The notes under the pieces: model-generated | What the model was told of the DNA's origin: nothing | The model's input: only the letters and a program-made list of their open reading frames with translations | The model's database searches: none | Origin: an uncultured Bacteriovorax sp. | GTDB lineage: Bacteria; Bdellovibrionota; Bacteriovoracia; Bacteriovoracales; Bacteriovoracaceae | NCBI GenBank assembly: GCA_943914745.1 | Contig: CALUDF010000138.1 | Coordinates: forward strand, 1-7,793 | Direction of reading: 5' to 3' | DNA: 7,793 nt | Shown here: piece after piece, positions 1 to 6,068 of the stretch | How positions within the stretch are numbered: position 1 is the stretch's first letter | Layout: every line of letters starts with the position of its first letter | Program-made: the position numbers and the translations under genes

Positions 1-224
1 CAATTGCTGCTGAGATCGTGGGGCTTGCAGCTCTTGATTACCTGGGATTTGGTCTTCAGGTTCCTACACCAAGTTGGGGGGAGCTCCTAGCACAAGCTCA
101 GAAAAACTATACCATTGCTTGGTGGCTAGCTTTTTATCCTTCGCTTGCGCTCTTCATTGTTCTCACACTCCTAAACCTCATCGGCCAAGGAGTCAGAGAT
201 GCAATGGACCCGAACATGACTTAG
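1..224 (+). CDS. C-terminal end of an OppC/DppC/YejE-type ABC transporter permease (5' end outside window)
   Basis: This is the last 73 codons of an inner-membrane permease of the peptide/nickel ABC importer class; the first complete codon begins at base 3 and the TAG stop is 222-224. Seen: the segment 'LDYLGFGLQVPTPSWGELL', a long hydrophobic helix containing 'WWLAFYPSLALFIVL', and an end reading 'NLIGQGVRDAMDP'. Known for the family: DppC/OppC/YejE permeases end with L-x-FLGLG-x-x-P-x-PSWG, then a last membrane helix with a W...FPGLA core, then G-(D/E)-G-(V/L)-RD-(A/S)-DP. The match is close, so the class is firm but the substrate (oligopeptide, dipeptide or other) is not. The stop overlaps by four bases that of the convergent receptor gene, leaving no room for a separate terminator. 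No functional tie to the B12 genes is implied, since the strands oppose. Confidence 0.9.
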   Translation, partial: IAAEIVGLAALDYLGFGLQVPTPSWGELLAQAQKNYTIAWWLAFYPSLALFIVLTLLNLIGQGVRDAMDPNMT

Positions 225-2032
225 AAGACGTACCTAAGTCCTACCGAAGCCATTCTTCCGCCTGTTCCATAGCCATAGACTTCTTCATAGTCTCTATCGA
301 GCAGGTTTTTGACTTTGACGTAAATAGATGTGTTCTCTCTGAATTCTCTTTCGTATCTAAGATTGAAGATCAAGTATGAAGGCATGTGGACGGTCCCACC
401 AAGGTTGTCGACGTCATTTCTTTTTCCAGTGAAATCACCTTCAACGCTCACTAATTCTCCATTTGAAGGAGAGAAATCAACTGATGTTTTGATGTTGAGG
501 TTTGGTCTTCTTAGGAGCTTCTTTTTTGCCGTCATATCGCGGGCTGAAAGCCAAGTGAGGGCCGTGTTTGAGTTTAGTCCTTCCATGAGTTTAGCATTAA
601 AGACATTTTCCACACCGATGATTCTAGCGTGCCCACTGTTCTTGTTGATAAAAGTTACTGGATCGCTGCTTAAGCGCTCGTTGATATCAGTGTAGAAGAG
701 AGTTCCCGTGTATTTGCCATTTTCTGTAACAGGAATTTCAAATCCAACTTCTGCGGTTTGGCTTTCTTCTGGTTTTAGATTTTTATTTCCATAAGTTGGA
801 TCATGGAGTTGGTTTAAGCTTGGTGCTCTAAAGCCTGTTGAGTAGGCCATCTTTAGATTGAAGGCGCTGAAGAAATGCATGAGGGCAATTTTATAAGTGA
901 CGTGCTCGCCAAATAATTTATTACTGTCTAAACGCAATCCTGCGTTGGCAACGGCTGGGCCGTATTCAAACCTGTTGTATAAAAAGAAGCTGAAGTTTTC
1001 ATTATAATTCTTTTTTTGATCTTCTTCCCTGGCGTAGTCAACGTTGTAGTTTTGTGTAAAGAAATCATTGAAGTATTGAGTGTGATTAAGGGCCGCGCCA
1101 TTGATTTCACCCTTCGTTGTCGCCTTAGACTCCGCAGGGTTTTTGCTGTCACTTCTCACATTGAGAGTGCGGTGGTGCTCTGAACGAGTGAGGTTTAGGG
1201 CCGTTTCACCAGAGGCCCAGTTTTGAATGTAGCCAGCTTTCATGAATTTTTGTTCAGTAAACTGCGAGTCGTTTGGGTCATCCTCTCCAGCGCCACCACC
1301 TTTATCAAGGTCAACTACGTCGTTTACATACCTGTAATTGAGATTAAATTCGCCACTGGAAATATTTTGAGACAAACCTGCACTTAATGTCGTTCTTTTT
1401 TCACCATCTCTTTCGGCTTTTGGGTTGCGAGAGTCATTGGCCGCAGAAAACCCTGTGGTCTTTAGGTGATCGGCCCCAAAGCTCACTGATGTTTGATTGA
1501 ATTTTTTTTGAGCGTTTACTCCAGCATTGAGAGTATTGTGGGTCCCATAATCAACAAAGCCCGACCCACTTAATTTCTCTTGGCCCTTTTTAGTGGTGAT
1601 AAGGATGACCCCACCAATGGCGTTTGATCCGTAAAGAAGACCCTGAGAGCCTTTTAGGATTTCAACTCTCTCAATGTTATTTAAGCTAAGTCTTCCTAGG
1701 TCAAACTGGCGGTTGGGGTTACTTGGATCATTCATCATGACCCCATCAATAATGACGAGAACATGAGATGACTCAGTCCCTCTTAGAAAGAGGCTTGTGT
1801 TACCCCCTATAGGACCAGATTGCGCGATAGTTAAGTCTGCCTCTTTAGAAAGAAGCTCAACGATGTAAGAGGATTTTTTAATTTCACTTTCTTCAAAGAC
1901 TTTAATGTCTGAAGGAGATTTTTCAAGAGAGCTCTTAATTCTGTCGGCGGTAACGATGATGTCGTCATTGGCCATGGCGGCACTTGAGGCTAAAAGGGCA
2001 ATAAAAGATGCGTGCGTGATTTTTCCAAGCAT
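221..2032 (-). CDS. btuB: TonB-dependent outer-membrane receptor, BtuB-like cobalamin receptor
   Basis: A 603-residue outer-membrane beta-barrel that takes up its ligand using TonB-ExbBD energy. Residues 1-21 form a signal peptide ending in AMA. A TonB box 'DIIVTAD' lies at 24-30, where BtuB has its DTLVVTA-type box. The plug domain spans about 38-150, with 'VLVIIDGVMMNDPS' (91-104) and 'IERVEILKGSQGLLYGSNAIGG' split around 120-141, all hallmark plug motifs. The rest is barrel, with C-terminal 'NLLDRDYEEVYGYGTGGR' and a last strand ending 'LRYVF', aromatic at the terminus as outer-membrane insertion requires. E. coli BtuB is of similar size (about 600). The ATG at 2032 is set by AGGAGG four bases upstream and by the signal peptide. 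Ligand specificity is inferred from the cobalamin riboswitch in its leader and the divergent btuFCD-like operon; the receptor family alone would also allow siderophore or haem. Expression should fall when cobalamin is plentiful. Confidence 0.9.
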   Translation of the reverse strand: MLGKITHASFIALLASSAAMANDDIIVTADRIKSSLEKSPSDIKVFEESEIKKSSYIVELLSKEADLTIAQSGPIGGNTSLFLRGTESSHVLVIIDGVMMNDPSNPNRQFDLGRLSLNNIERVEILKGSQGLLYGSNAIGGVILITTKKGQEKLSGSGFVDYGTHNTLNAGVNAQKKFNQTSVSFGADHLKTTGFSAANDSRNPKAERDGEKRTTLSAGLSQNISSGEFNLNYRYVNDVVDLDKGGGAGEDDPNDSQFTEQKFMKAGYIQNWASGETALNLTRSEHHRTLNVRSDSKNPAESKATTKGEINGAALNHTQYFNDFFTQNYNVDYAREEDQKKNYNENFSFFLYNRFEYGPAVANAGLRLDSNKLFGEHVTYKIALMHFFSAFNLKMAYSTGFRAPSLNQLHDPTYGNKNLKPEESQTAEVGFEIPVTENGKYTGTLFYTDINERLSSDPVTFINKNSGHARIIGVENVFNAKLMEGLNSNTALTWLSARDMTAKKKLLRRPNLNIKTSVDFSPSNGELVSVEGDFTGKRNDVDNLGGTVHMPSYLIFNLRYEREFRENTSIYVKVKNLLDRDYEEVYGYGTGGRMASVGLRYVF

Positions 2033-2036
2033 GAGT

Positions 2037-2042
2037 CCTCCT
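2037..2042 (-). promoter_or_regulatory. Strong ribosome binding site of the receptor gene, AGGAGG
   Basis: A perfect AGGAGG lies four bases before the receptor ATG. It is followed by ACTC, so the run GGACT (plus bases 2034-2038) overlaps its 3' end. GGACT is complementary to AGTCC in the riboswitch (plus 2073-2077, with a second copy at 2099-2103), so sequestration of this site is a plausible regulatory output. That pairing is inferred, not shown. Confidence 0.85.
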
Positions 2043-2126
2043 CGGGTGAATGAATGCGGATAAAAAAGGATCGGACTTTACCGTTGCGGGACAGTGTTGG
2101 ACTTTCACCAAACTTCACTTTTTTAT
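2037..2126 (-). promoter_or_regulatory. Cobalamin (B12) riboswitch, compact form, in the receptor leader
   Basis: Read on the minus strand, the leader contains GGTGAAAGTCC (plus 2099-2109) followed by ACTGTCCCGCAACGGTAA (from plus 2095 down to 2078). These match the conserved core of cobalamin riboswitches, GGTGnAAaTCC then CCCGCAACnGTAA. Visible pairing: TTGG (2108-2111) with CCAA (2097-2100) around loop TGAAAGT, corresponding to P5/L5; ACTGT (2091-2095) with ACGGT (2080-2084) around loop CCCGCA, corresponding to P6; and a nine-base helix ATAAAAAAG (2118-2126) with CTTTTTTAT (2060-2068) closing the core, in the position of P3. Only 11 bases join P6 to that helix, so the long P7-P11 arm and usual B12 box of class-I aptamers are absent; it resembles the short class-II type. 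The ribosome site lies just downstream, suggesting translational repression by cobalamin. No intrinsic terminator is seen. The core call is firm; exact boundaries and expression platform are inferred. Confidence 0.88.
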
Positions 2127-2147
2127 TCTTCGTTAAGCTTGCTTACT

Positions 2148-2175
2148 ATTATAGAGAAAGCAGCACACTTTACAA
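2148..2175 (-). promoter_or_regulatory. Sigma70-type promoter for the receptor and its riboswitch
   Basis: On the minus strand there is TTGTAA (2170-2175, 4 of 6 to TTGACA), a 16-base spacer, and a perfect TATAAT (2148-2153). Transcription would begin near 2141, giving a leader of about 109 bases. That is enough for the compact aptamer, which starts about 15 bases later, so promoter and riboswitch support each other. The start site itself is inferred. Confidence 0.7.
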
Positions 2176-2189
2176 TAAAAATGAGGGAG
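2171..2189 (+). promoter_or_regulatory. Start region of the btuFCD-like operon: possible -10 box and distant ribosome site
   Basis: On the plus strand TACAAT (2171-2176) is one base from a consensus -10, but no good -35 sits 16-18 bases before it, so the operon promoter is uncertain. GAGGGA (2184-2189) is the only ribosome-site-like run before the ATG at 2204, and its 14-base distance is longer than usual. An in-frame TAG immediately precedes that ATG (2201-2203), so the start cannot lie further upstream. An eight-codon ORF (ATG 2181, TGA 2205-2207) overlaps the start as ATGA. Confidence 0.35.
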
Positions 2190-2203
2190 CTTAGACTTTT
2201 TAG

Positions 2204-3271
2204 ATGAAGTTTTGTTATTTAATTCTATTTTGTCTCTTGAGCCTTGGAATTCATGCAGCTGACTGTGAAGCAGTGAAACCAAAAAAAGTCTATAAACCTC
2301 TTTATGCCCAGTATTTTACGATTCATTATTACGATAACTATAAAATCGTAGAAGCGGGAAAAGCTCCTTCTCTTGAGCGCTACATCGTAGCTGACGGAGA
2401 ACTTAATTGTGAGACAAAGCTTTCGGTCTTAACTTCGAAAACAAAACGTTTTATTTCAACGTCGACTACGCATCTCTATTTTCTTCTCGCCTTTAACCTA
2501 GAGCATACATTAGTGGGTTTTCAGGGCACTCGCTACATCTTCAGTGAGAAAATCAGGTCACAGAAGATCAAAGAAATTAATTATCAGTTAAATGCTGAGG
2601 AACTCTTCGCCTTAAAGCCTGATTTGGTCATGGCCTATTCCGCTAATTCAGGAATAGAGAGGGCCCGGGAGCTCAGGAAGTTAAAAATTCCCATTGTCCT
2701 TAATTATGATTTCGAAGAAAAACATCCTCTTGCCCGTGCTGAGTGGATTGTTTTTGAGAGTGTATTTTTTGGAAAAGACAGAGAAGCTCAAGAGTTATTC
2801 CAAAAGATTAAGACCAGCTATGATCATTTAAAAAGCAAAGCTTCTACTTTGCTGAAAAAGAGGGTTTTAGTGGGCGATATCCAAAGTGGAAGATGGTCAA
2901 CTTGTGGAGGAACGAGTGATCTTGCCATCATCATCAATGATGCCGGCGGGGATTTAATCCTTAAGAGCGACACTAACCAAACTCAGTATTTATCTTTAGA
3001 AAAAGTCCTGAAAGTGACTGAAAAGCCAGCCTTCTGGTTTTCCCAAAATACTTGGGAGAATGCTTCTCTTCTTTCTAAGGATTCTCGCTATAAAAAATTC
3101 CAAGGCGTGCCTTTATTTAATAATACAAAACTCCTCAATCAGCACGGCTTCAGCGACTTCTGGGAAACCGGAGTGGCCCGCCCGGATCTCCTCCTTAAAG
3201 ATTTTTTTATGATCATGCATCCTTCTGAATTGCCCAATGAAAAAACTATCTGGTATAAAGAGCTCAAATGA
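2204..3271 (+). CDS. btuF: Periplasmic substrate-binding protein of a cobalamin-type ABC importer, BtuF-like
   Basis: A 355-residue secreted binding protein that should capture cobalamin in the periplasm and hand it to the permease. Residues 1-18 form a signal peptide (MK, hydrophobic core, IHA before the cut); no lipobox is evident, so it looks soluble. The fold is the TroA-like class III type (PF01497): an 'STSTTH' strand-loop near 85-90, 'LKPDLVMAYS' at 137-146, 'HPLARAEWIVF' at 174-184, a 'CGGTSDLA' loop near 234-241, 'DAGGD' at 246-250, and 'FWETGVARPDLLLKD' at 319-333. E. coli BtuF has about 266 residues; the extra length is mainly an N-terminal 'YFTIHYYDNYKIV' segment and longer loops. 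From memory, that segment and the '(G/A)RAEWI' motif are typical of Bacteroidota-type iron/corrinoid binding proteins. The family alone does not fix the ligand; cobalamin is inferred from the adjacent riboswitch-controlled receptor. It starts the operon and overlaps the permease gene by ATGA. Confidence 0.85.
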   Translation: MKFCYLILFCLLSLGIHAADCEAVKPKKVYKPLYAQYFTIHYYDNYKIVEAGKAPSLERYIVADGELNCETKLSVLTSKTKRFISTSTTHLYFLLAFNLEHTLVGFQGTRYIFSEKIRSQKIKEINYQLNAEELFALKPDLVMAYSANSGIERARELRKLKIPIVLNYDFEEKHPLARAEWIVFESVFFGKDREAQELFQKIKTSYDHLKSKASTLLKKRVLVGDIQSGRWSTCGGTSDLAIIINDAGGDLILKSDTNQTQYLSLEKVLKVTEKPAFWFSQNTWENASLLSKDSRYKKFQGVPLFNNTKLLNQHGFSDFWETGVARPDLLLKDFFMIMHPSELPNEKTIWYKELK

Positions 3272-4227
3272 ACAGAAGACCCTTATTGACCATTTTCATT
3301 TTTTTCACCATTACAGTGCTTCTCTCGGCCTTTCTTTTGGCCTATGGAGAGGCCGGCTTTAACCTGCATGACGACCTTCTTGTCTGGCAATTGCGTTTTC
3401 CAAAAATCATCGTGGCCTTGTTGGCCGGTGGAATGCTCGCAGGCTCGGGCCTTCTTTTACAGGTCTTTTTCCAAAACCCACTTGCCGGTCCTGATCTTCT
3501 TGGGATTAATGCAGGCTCATCTTTAGGTGTGGCCATTGCCATTATGGGGGCTTCTTTTTTACCTGCTGGTTTTGTTCCTTTTAGCCAGACATTCATGGCG
3601 ATGTTGGGCGCTCTGAGCGTTTTTATCCTTCTTACTTTTTTGGTGAGAAAGAATATTAATCGCATTAGTTTGCTCATTCTCGGTCTTTTGATTGCGAGCT
3701 TTACAGCAAGCTTTATTAGTGTGCTTGTCAACATGACGCCCAGTCTTCAGGTAAAGAATTTTTTAATGTGGTCGATGGGAAGTTTCCAAGGACTTACCAT
3801 TGAAGAAGTCCCTTACTTTGCTTTTTTTGCTTTTGTAGGAATCATGTTATTAAGCCTTCTTCCCAAGGGACTCAATCAGTACATCATTGGTGAGAACTAC
3901 GCTCGCAGCATGGGTGTTAATGTAAAACGCTTCAAAATGATTTTGATTTTAGTGTGCTCGTTTTTAGTTGCCGCAGTCACAGCTTACTGTGGGCCAATCG
4001 GATTTATCGGCATCATCGCCCCTCATATTGCCAGAACACTTATGAAAAGAAGTGATATTCGACTGGTTATGCCTGCCGTCTTTTTTGTCGGAAGCTCCCT
4101 GGCGCTTTTTACAGAATTGATTTTGATTTTTACGAGCCAGTATTCCCTGGCGACAAATTCAATTTTAGGACTCATTGGAGCGCCCATCATTGCTCTGTAT
4201 CTTTACCGTGACAGGAGATCTGTATGA
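3268..4227 (+). CDS. btuC: FecCD/BtuC-family ABC permease
   Basis: A 319-residue, highly hydrophobic inner-membrane protein; two copies should form the channel that passes cobalamin from the binding protein into the cytoplasm. Family PF01032 motifs are clear: 'RFPKIIVALLAGGMLAGSG' at 43-61, 'FFQNPLAGPDLLGINAGSSLG' around 67-87, 'YARSMGVNVKR' at 211-221 (the cytoplasmic loop that contacts the ATPase), 'GPIGFIGIIAPHIAR' at 242-256, and 'NSILGLIGAPIIALYL' near 297-312. About eight to ten membrane segments can be picked out by eye. The length is normal for the family (about 320-340) and no motif is missing. The ATG lies inside the binding-protein stop (ATGA) with only a weak AAAGAG site, so translation is probably coupled. 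FecCD permeases also serve iron-siderophores and haem; the substrate here is assigned from the riboswitch and receptor nearby. Confidence 0.9.
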   Translation: MNRRPLLTIFIFFTITVLLSAFLLAYGEAGFNLHDDLLVWQLRFPKIIVALLAGGMLAGSGLLLQVFFQNPLAGPDLLGINAGSSLGVAIAIMGASFLPAGFVPFSQTFMAMLGALSVFILLTFLVRKNINRISLLILGLLIASFTASFISVLVNMTPSLQVKNFLMWSMGSFQGLTIEEVPYFAFFAFVGIMLLSLLPKGLNQYIIGENYARSMGVNVKRFKMILILVCSFLVAAVTAYCGPIGFIGIIAPHIARTLMKRSDIRLVMPAVFFVGSSLALFTELILIFTSQYSLATNSILGLIGAPIIALYLYRDRRSV

Positions 4228-4937
4228 TTGTCTTTAAGGACCTTGCTGTCGGCTTTAACCACAAGAGCGTTCTCTCAGGTCTTCATGGAGAAGTTAAAAA
4301 AGGTGATCTCATCGCCCTTATGGGAATCAACGGGGTAGGTAAGAGTTGTTTTCTAAAAACGATCACTGGCCTAAATCCATTGATTAAAGGCGAGCTCTCA
4401 TTAAATGGAAAAGTTTACTCGAGCTATTCAGAACGAGAGCTCGCTCAAAAAATATCAGTTGTCTTGACGGAGAAGGTGCAAGTCGATTATTTGAGTGTCA
4501 TTGAACTCATCACATTGGGCCGCTCCCCTTACACAAATTTTTGGGGAGAAGTAGCAGCAGAAGATCAAAAAGCCATCAATGACATTATCCAAATGCTCAA
4601 TCTCTCATCAATTAAGGAGAAGTTTTTTACCGATCTAAGTGATGGTCAAAAGCAAAGGGCGCTCTTGGCGCGGGCCCTCGTCCAGTCTCCTGATTATCTT
4701 TTTTTAGACGAGCCAACGACTTATCTCGATATTCCTTCAAAGATTGATTTGATGAAGATTTTGAAGTTTGTCAGCAGTGAAAAACAGGTGGGAATCCTTT
4801 TTAGCACTCACGACCTAAGCTTGATTGAAAATGTTGTTGATCAAATATGGTTAGTAGATAAAGAAGGCGCGCTTCATAAAAAAAGCCCCGAGGAAATGAA
4901 TCGCTCGGGGCTTTTGGCCAAAAATTTTAATTTATAA
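4224..4937 (+). CDS. btuD: ABC transporter ATPase, BtuD/FecE-like
   Basis: A 237-residue ATPase that should power the importer from the cytoplasmic face. Seen: Walker A 'GINGVGKS' (34-41), signature 'LSDGQKQR' (138-145), Walker B 'YLFLDEP' with D162 and E163, D-loop 'YLD' (167-169), and switch histidine H196 in 'STHD'. All are intact. The Q-loop, normally ending in Q, reads 'VVLTEK' (79-84), with T82 apparently in the glutamine position. I recall the same VLT(D/E) form in Bacteroidota FecE-like ATPases, so this looks like a subfamily trait rather than damage. The start overlaps the permease stop by ATGA, with AGGAG (4213-4217) six bases upstream. The last 20 codons contain a perfect GC-rich palindrome that also serves as a terminator (4878-4915). 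The gene ends three bases before the stop of the convergent protease gene. Confidence 0.9.
   Translation: MIVFKDLAVGFNHKSVLSGLHGEVKKGDLIALMGINGVGKSCFLKTITGLNPLIKGELSLNGKVYSSYSERELAQKISVVLTEKVQVDYLSVIELITLGRSPYTNFWGEVAAEDQKAINDIIQMLNLSSIKEKFFTDLSDGQKQRALLARALVQSPDYLFLDEPTTYLDIPSKIDLMKILKFVSSEKQVGILFSTHDLSLIENVVDQIWLVDKEGALHKKSPEEMNRSGLLAKNFNL
4878..4915. terminator. Bidirectional intrinsic terminator inside the 3' end of btuD, serving mainly the protease gene
   Basis: A perfect 12-base inverted repeat, AAAAGCCCCGAG (4881-4892) and CTCGGGGCTTTT (4904-4915), encloses an 11-base loop. On the minus strand the hairpin is followed by seven T (complement of A 4878-4884), a textbook intrinsic terminator 26 bases past the protease stop. 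On the plus strand only four T follow, so it is weaker for btuD. It lies wholly within btuD codons, ending 19 bases before the btuD TAA. Termination on the plus strand at this point would leave btuD mRNA without a stop codon, so its main role is probably for the minus-strand transcript. Confidence 0.85.
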
Positions 4938-4940
4938 TAA

Positions 4941-6008
4941 CTAGATTTGGACCAATGAGATATCGAGAGTTCTTTCTTTTCCATCTCTGATGATTTTAAC
5001 TTTTACCTTGTCTCCGATCTTGTACTTGTTAACTGTCGAGTAAAGATCGTCATAACTTTTGATTGAGTCTGTATTAATTCCGACAATGATGTCTCCCAAG
5101 TAATACTGGCCGAAGCGGTCGCGAGTGACACCTTGAAGCCCTGCTTTAGCAGCAGGACCTTTTGGGTCGACGAATTTAATCATGACTCCATTTTTTAGCC
5201 CGTAACGAGCGGACTCATAGTCATCAAAAATTGCAATCCCAAGACCGGGTCTAATCACTCTTCCGTATTGGATGACTTGGGGAACGATATCTTTAATGAT
5301 CGCCATTGGAATGGCAAACCCAAGGCCCGCAGAAGCTCCTGCTCCGCCAGCATTATAGATCATGGCATTCATTCCGATGAGCCGCCCTTGTGAATCAAGC
5401 AGTGCCCCGCCAGAGTTTCCAGGATTAATCGAAGCATCAGTTTGAATCATGCCATTGATTGAAACGCCACCAAAGCCTTTAATCTTTCTTCCCAGAGCAG
5501 AGACAGACCCAGTCGTGAGTGTGTGATCAAGTCCCAGTGGGTTTCCAATCGCCAGGGTTTTTTGTCCGACGAGAAGTGTCCTGGAGTCTCCCTGAATGAT
5601 CGGTTTTAAATTCTTTGGAAGCTCCTGAAGTTTTAAAACGGCGATATCGTTTTTTGGATCTCCACCAACTAATTTTGCCTTATATTGTTTTTGGTCTTCT
5701 CTAAAAGCGATAGTAAAAGAGTCACCGCCGTCGACGACGTGATAATTAGTGACGATGTGGCCCGCTGTATCCCAGACGAGACCAGAGCCCATTCCCGCTT
5801 GAACTTCTGTGGCATCCATCTCAAACATGCTACGAGACTTTCGAAGATTGGAAACGTTGACGACTGAATCGGCCGTATTTTGGAAAACACTGATGGAATT
5901 TTTTTCGTTCTCCAGAAGCATCGCTGCTTCTTTCTTGGCATTTAGCTGTGAATACGCAGGAACAGCAAAGGCCACAGTCAGAACGACTAAAAGACTTAAC
6001 TTACGCAT
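4941..6008 (-). CDS. htrA: Secreted HtrA/Deg-type serine protease with one PDZ domain
   Basis: A 355-residue periplasmic trypsin-like protease expected to degrade or guard misfolded envelope proteins. Residues 1-20 form a signal peptide (MRK, hydrophobic core, AYS before Q21); it looks cleavable rather than a DegS-type anchor. The catalytic triad is complete: H90 in 'TNYHVV', D121 in 'NDIAVL', S199 in 'GNSGG'. The oxyanion and substrate loops 'AIGNPLGLDHTLTTGSVSA' (153-171) and 'IQTDASINPGNSGGALLD' (188-205) are typical. One PDZ domain covers about 253-351, with 'RPGLGIAIFDD' at its start and 'LGDIIVGIN' inside. DegP and DegQ have two PDZ domains; this single-PDZ layout is closer to DegS or plant-type Deg1. 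I chose the ATG at 6008 because AAGGAGG lies five bases upstream and the signal peptide begins there. A reading frame open to 6236 adds 76 residues without signal-peptide character and runs over the divergent psd gene, so I reject that start. Confidence 0.92.
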   Translation of the reverse strand: MRKLSLLVVLTVAFAVPAYSQLNAKKEAAMLLENEKNSISVFQNTADSVVNVSNLRKSRSMFEMDATEVQAGMGSGLVWDTAGHIVTNYHVVDGGDSFTIAFREDQKQYKAKLVGGDPKNDIAVLKLQELPKNLKPIIQGDSRTLLVGQKTLAIGNPLGLDHTLTTGSVSALGRKIKGFGGVSINGMIQTDASINPGNSGGALLDSQGRLIGMNAMIYNAGGAGASAGLGFAIPMAIIKDIVPQVIQYGRVIRPGLGIAIFDDYESARYGLKNGVMIKFVDPKGPAAKAGLQGVTRDRFGQYYLGDIIVGINTDSIKSYDDLYSTVNKYKIGDKVKVKIIRDGKERTLDISLVQI

Positions 6009-6013
6009 GAACT

Positions 6014-6020
6014 CCTCCTT
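6014..6020 (-). promoter_or_regulatory. Ribosome binding site that fixes the protease start, AAGGAGG
   Basis: A strong AAGGAGG lies five bases upstream of the ATG at 6008 and decides between this start and the longer upstream reading frame. Its last two plus-strand bases (6019-6020) are also the first bases of the proposed -35 box of the divergent psd promoter. Confidence 0.85.
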
Positions 6021-6047
6021 GCATGGAATGTACACTATAGATATAAT
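6019..6047 (+). promoter_or_regulatory. Probable sigma70-type promoter for psd
   Basis: TTGCAT (6019-6024) is followed by a 17-base spacer and a perfect TATAAT (6042-6047) on the plus strand. Transcription would start near 6054, about 24 bases before the GTG start of psd. The -35 matches only TTG of TTGACA; spacing and -10 carry the call. Confidence 0.6.
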
Positions 6048-6068
6048 CCCGGAAGGCATTTTGAGCAA
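6040..6068 (-). promoter_or_regulatory. Weak candidate promoter for the protease gene
   Basis: On the minus strand TTGCTC (6063-6068), a 17-base spacer and TATATC (6040-6045) form a poor but correctly spaced sigma70-like pair. TATAGT (6034-6039) is a better -10 but has no matching -35. Either would place the start within about 30 bases of the protease ATG, and both overlap the psd promoter on the other strand. Confidence 0.25.

Noticed and set aside
74..379. 101-codon plus-strand reading frame across the permease end and receptor gene
   Set aside because: It runs out of frame with the clearly homologous permease and antisense to the receptor barrel, with no recognisable protein features.
330..695. 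121-codon plus-strand reading frame inside the receptor gene
   Set aside because: It is antisense to the receptor barrel strands; no ribosome site or domain is evident.
2057..2085. Intrinsic terminator in the riboswitch leader, because of a T6 run on the minus strand
   Set aside because: Only a three-pair stem (CGG with CCG) precedes the T-run, and the T-run is better explained as the 3' strand of the closing helix.
3342..3734. 130-codon minus-strand reading frame inside the permease gene
   Set aside because: It is antisense to well-conserved FecCD motifs, and its Lys/Arg/Pro-rich composition is the usual shadow of a hydrophobic gene.
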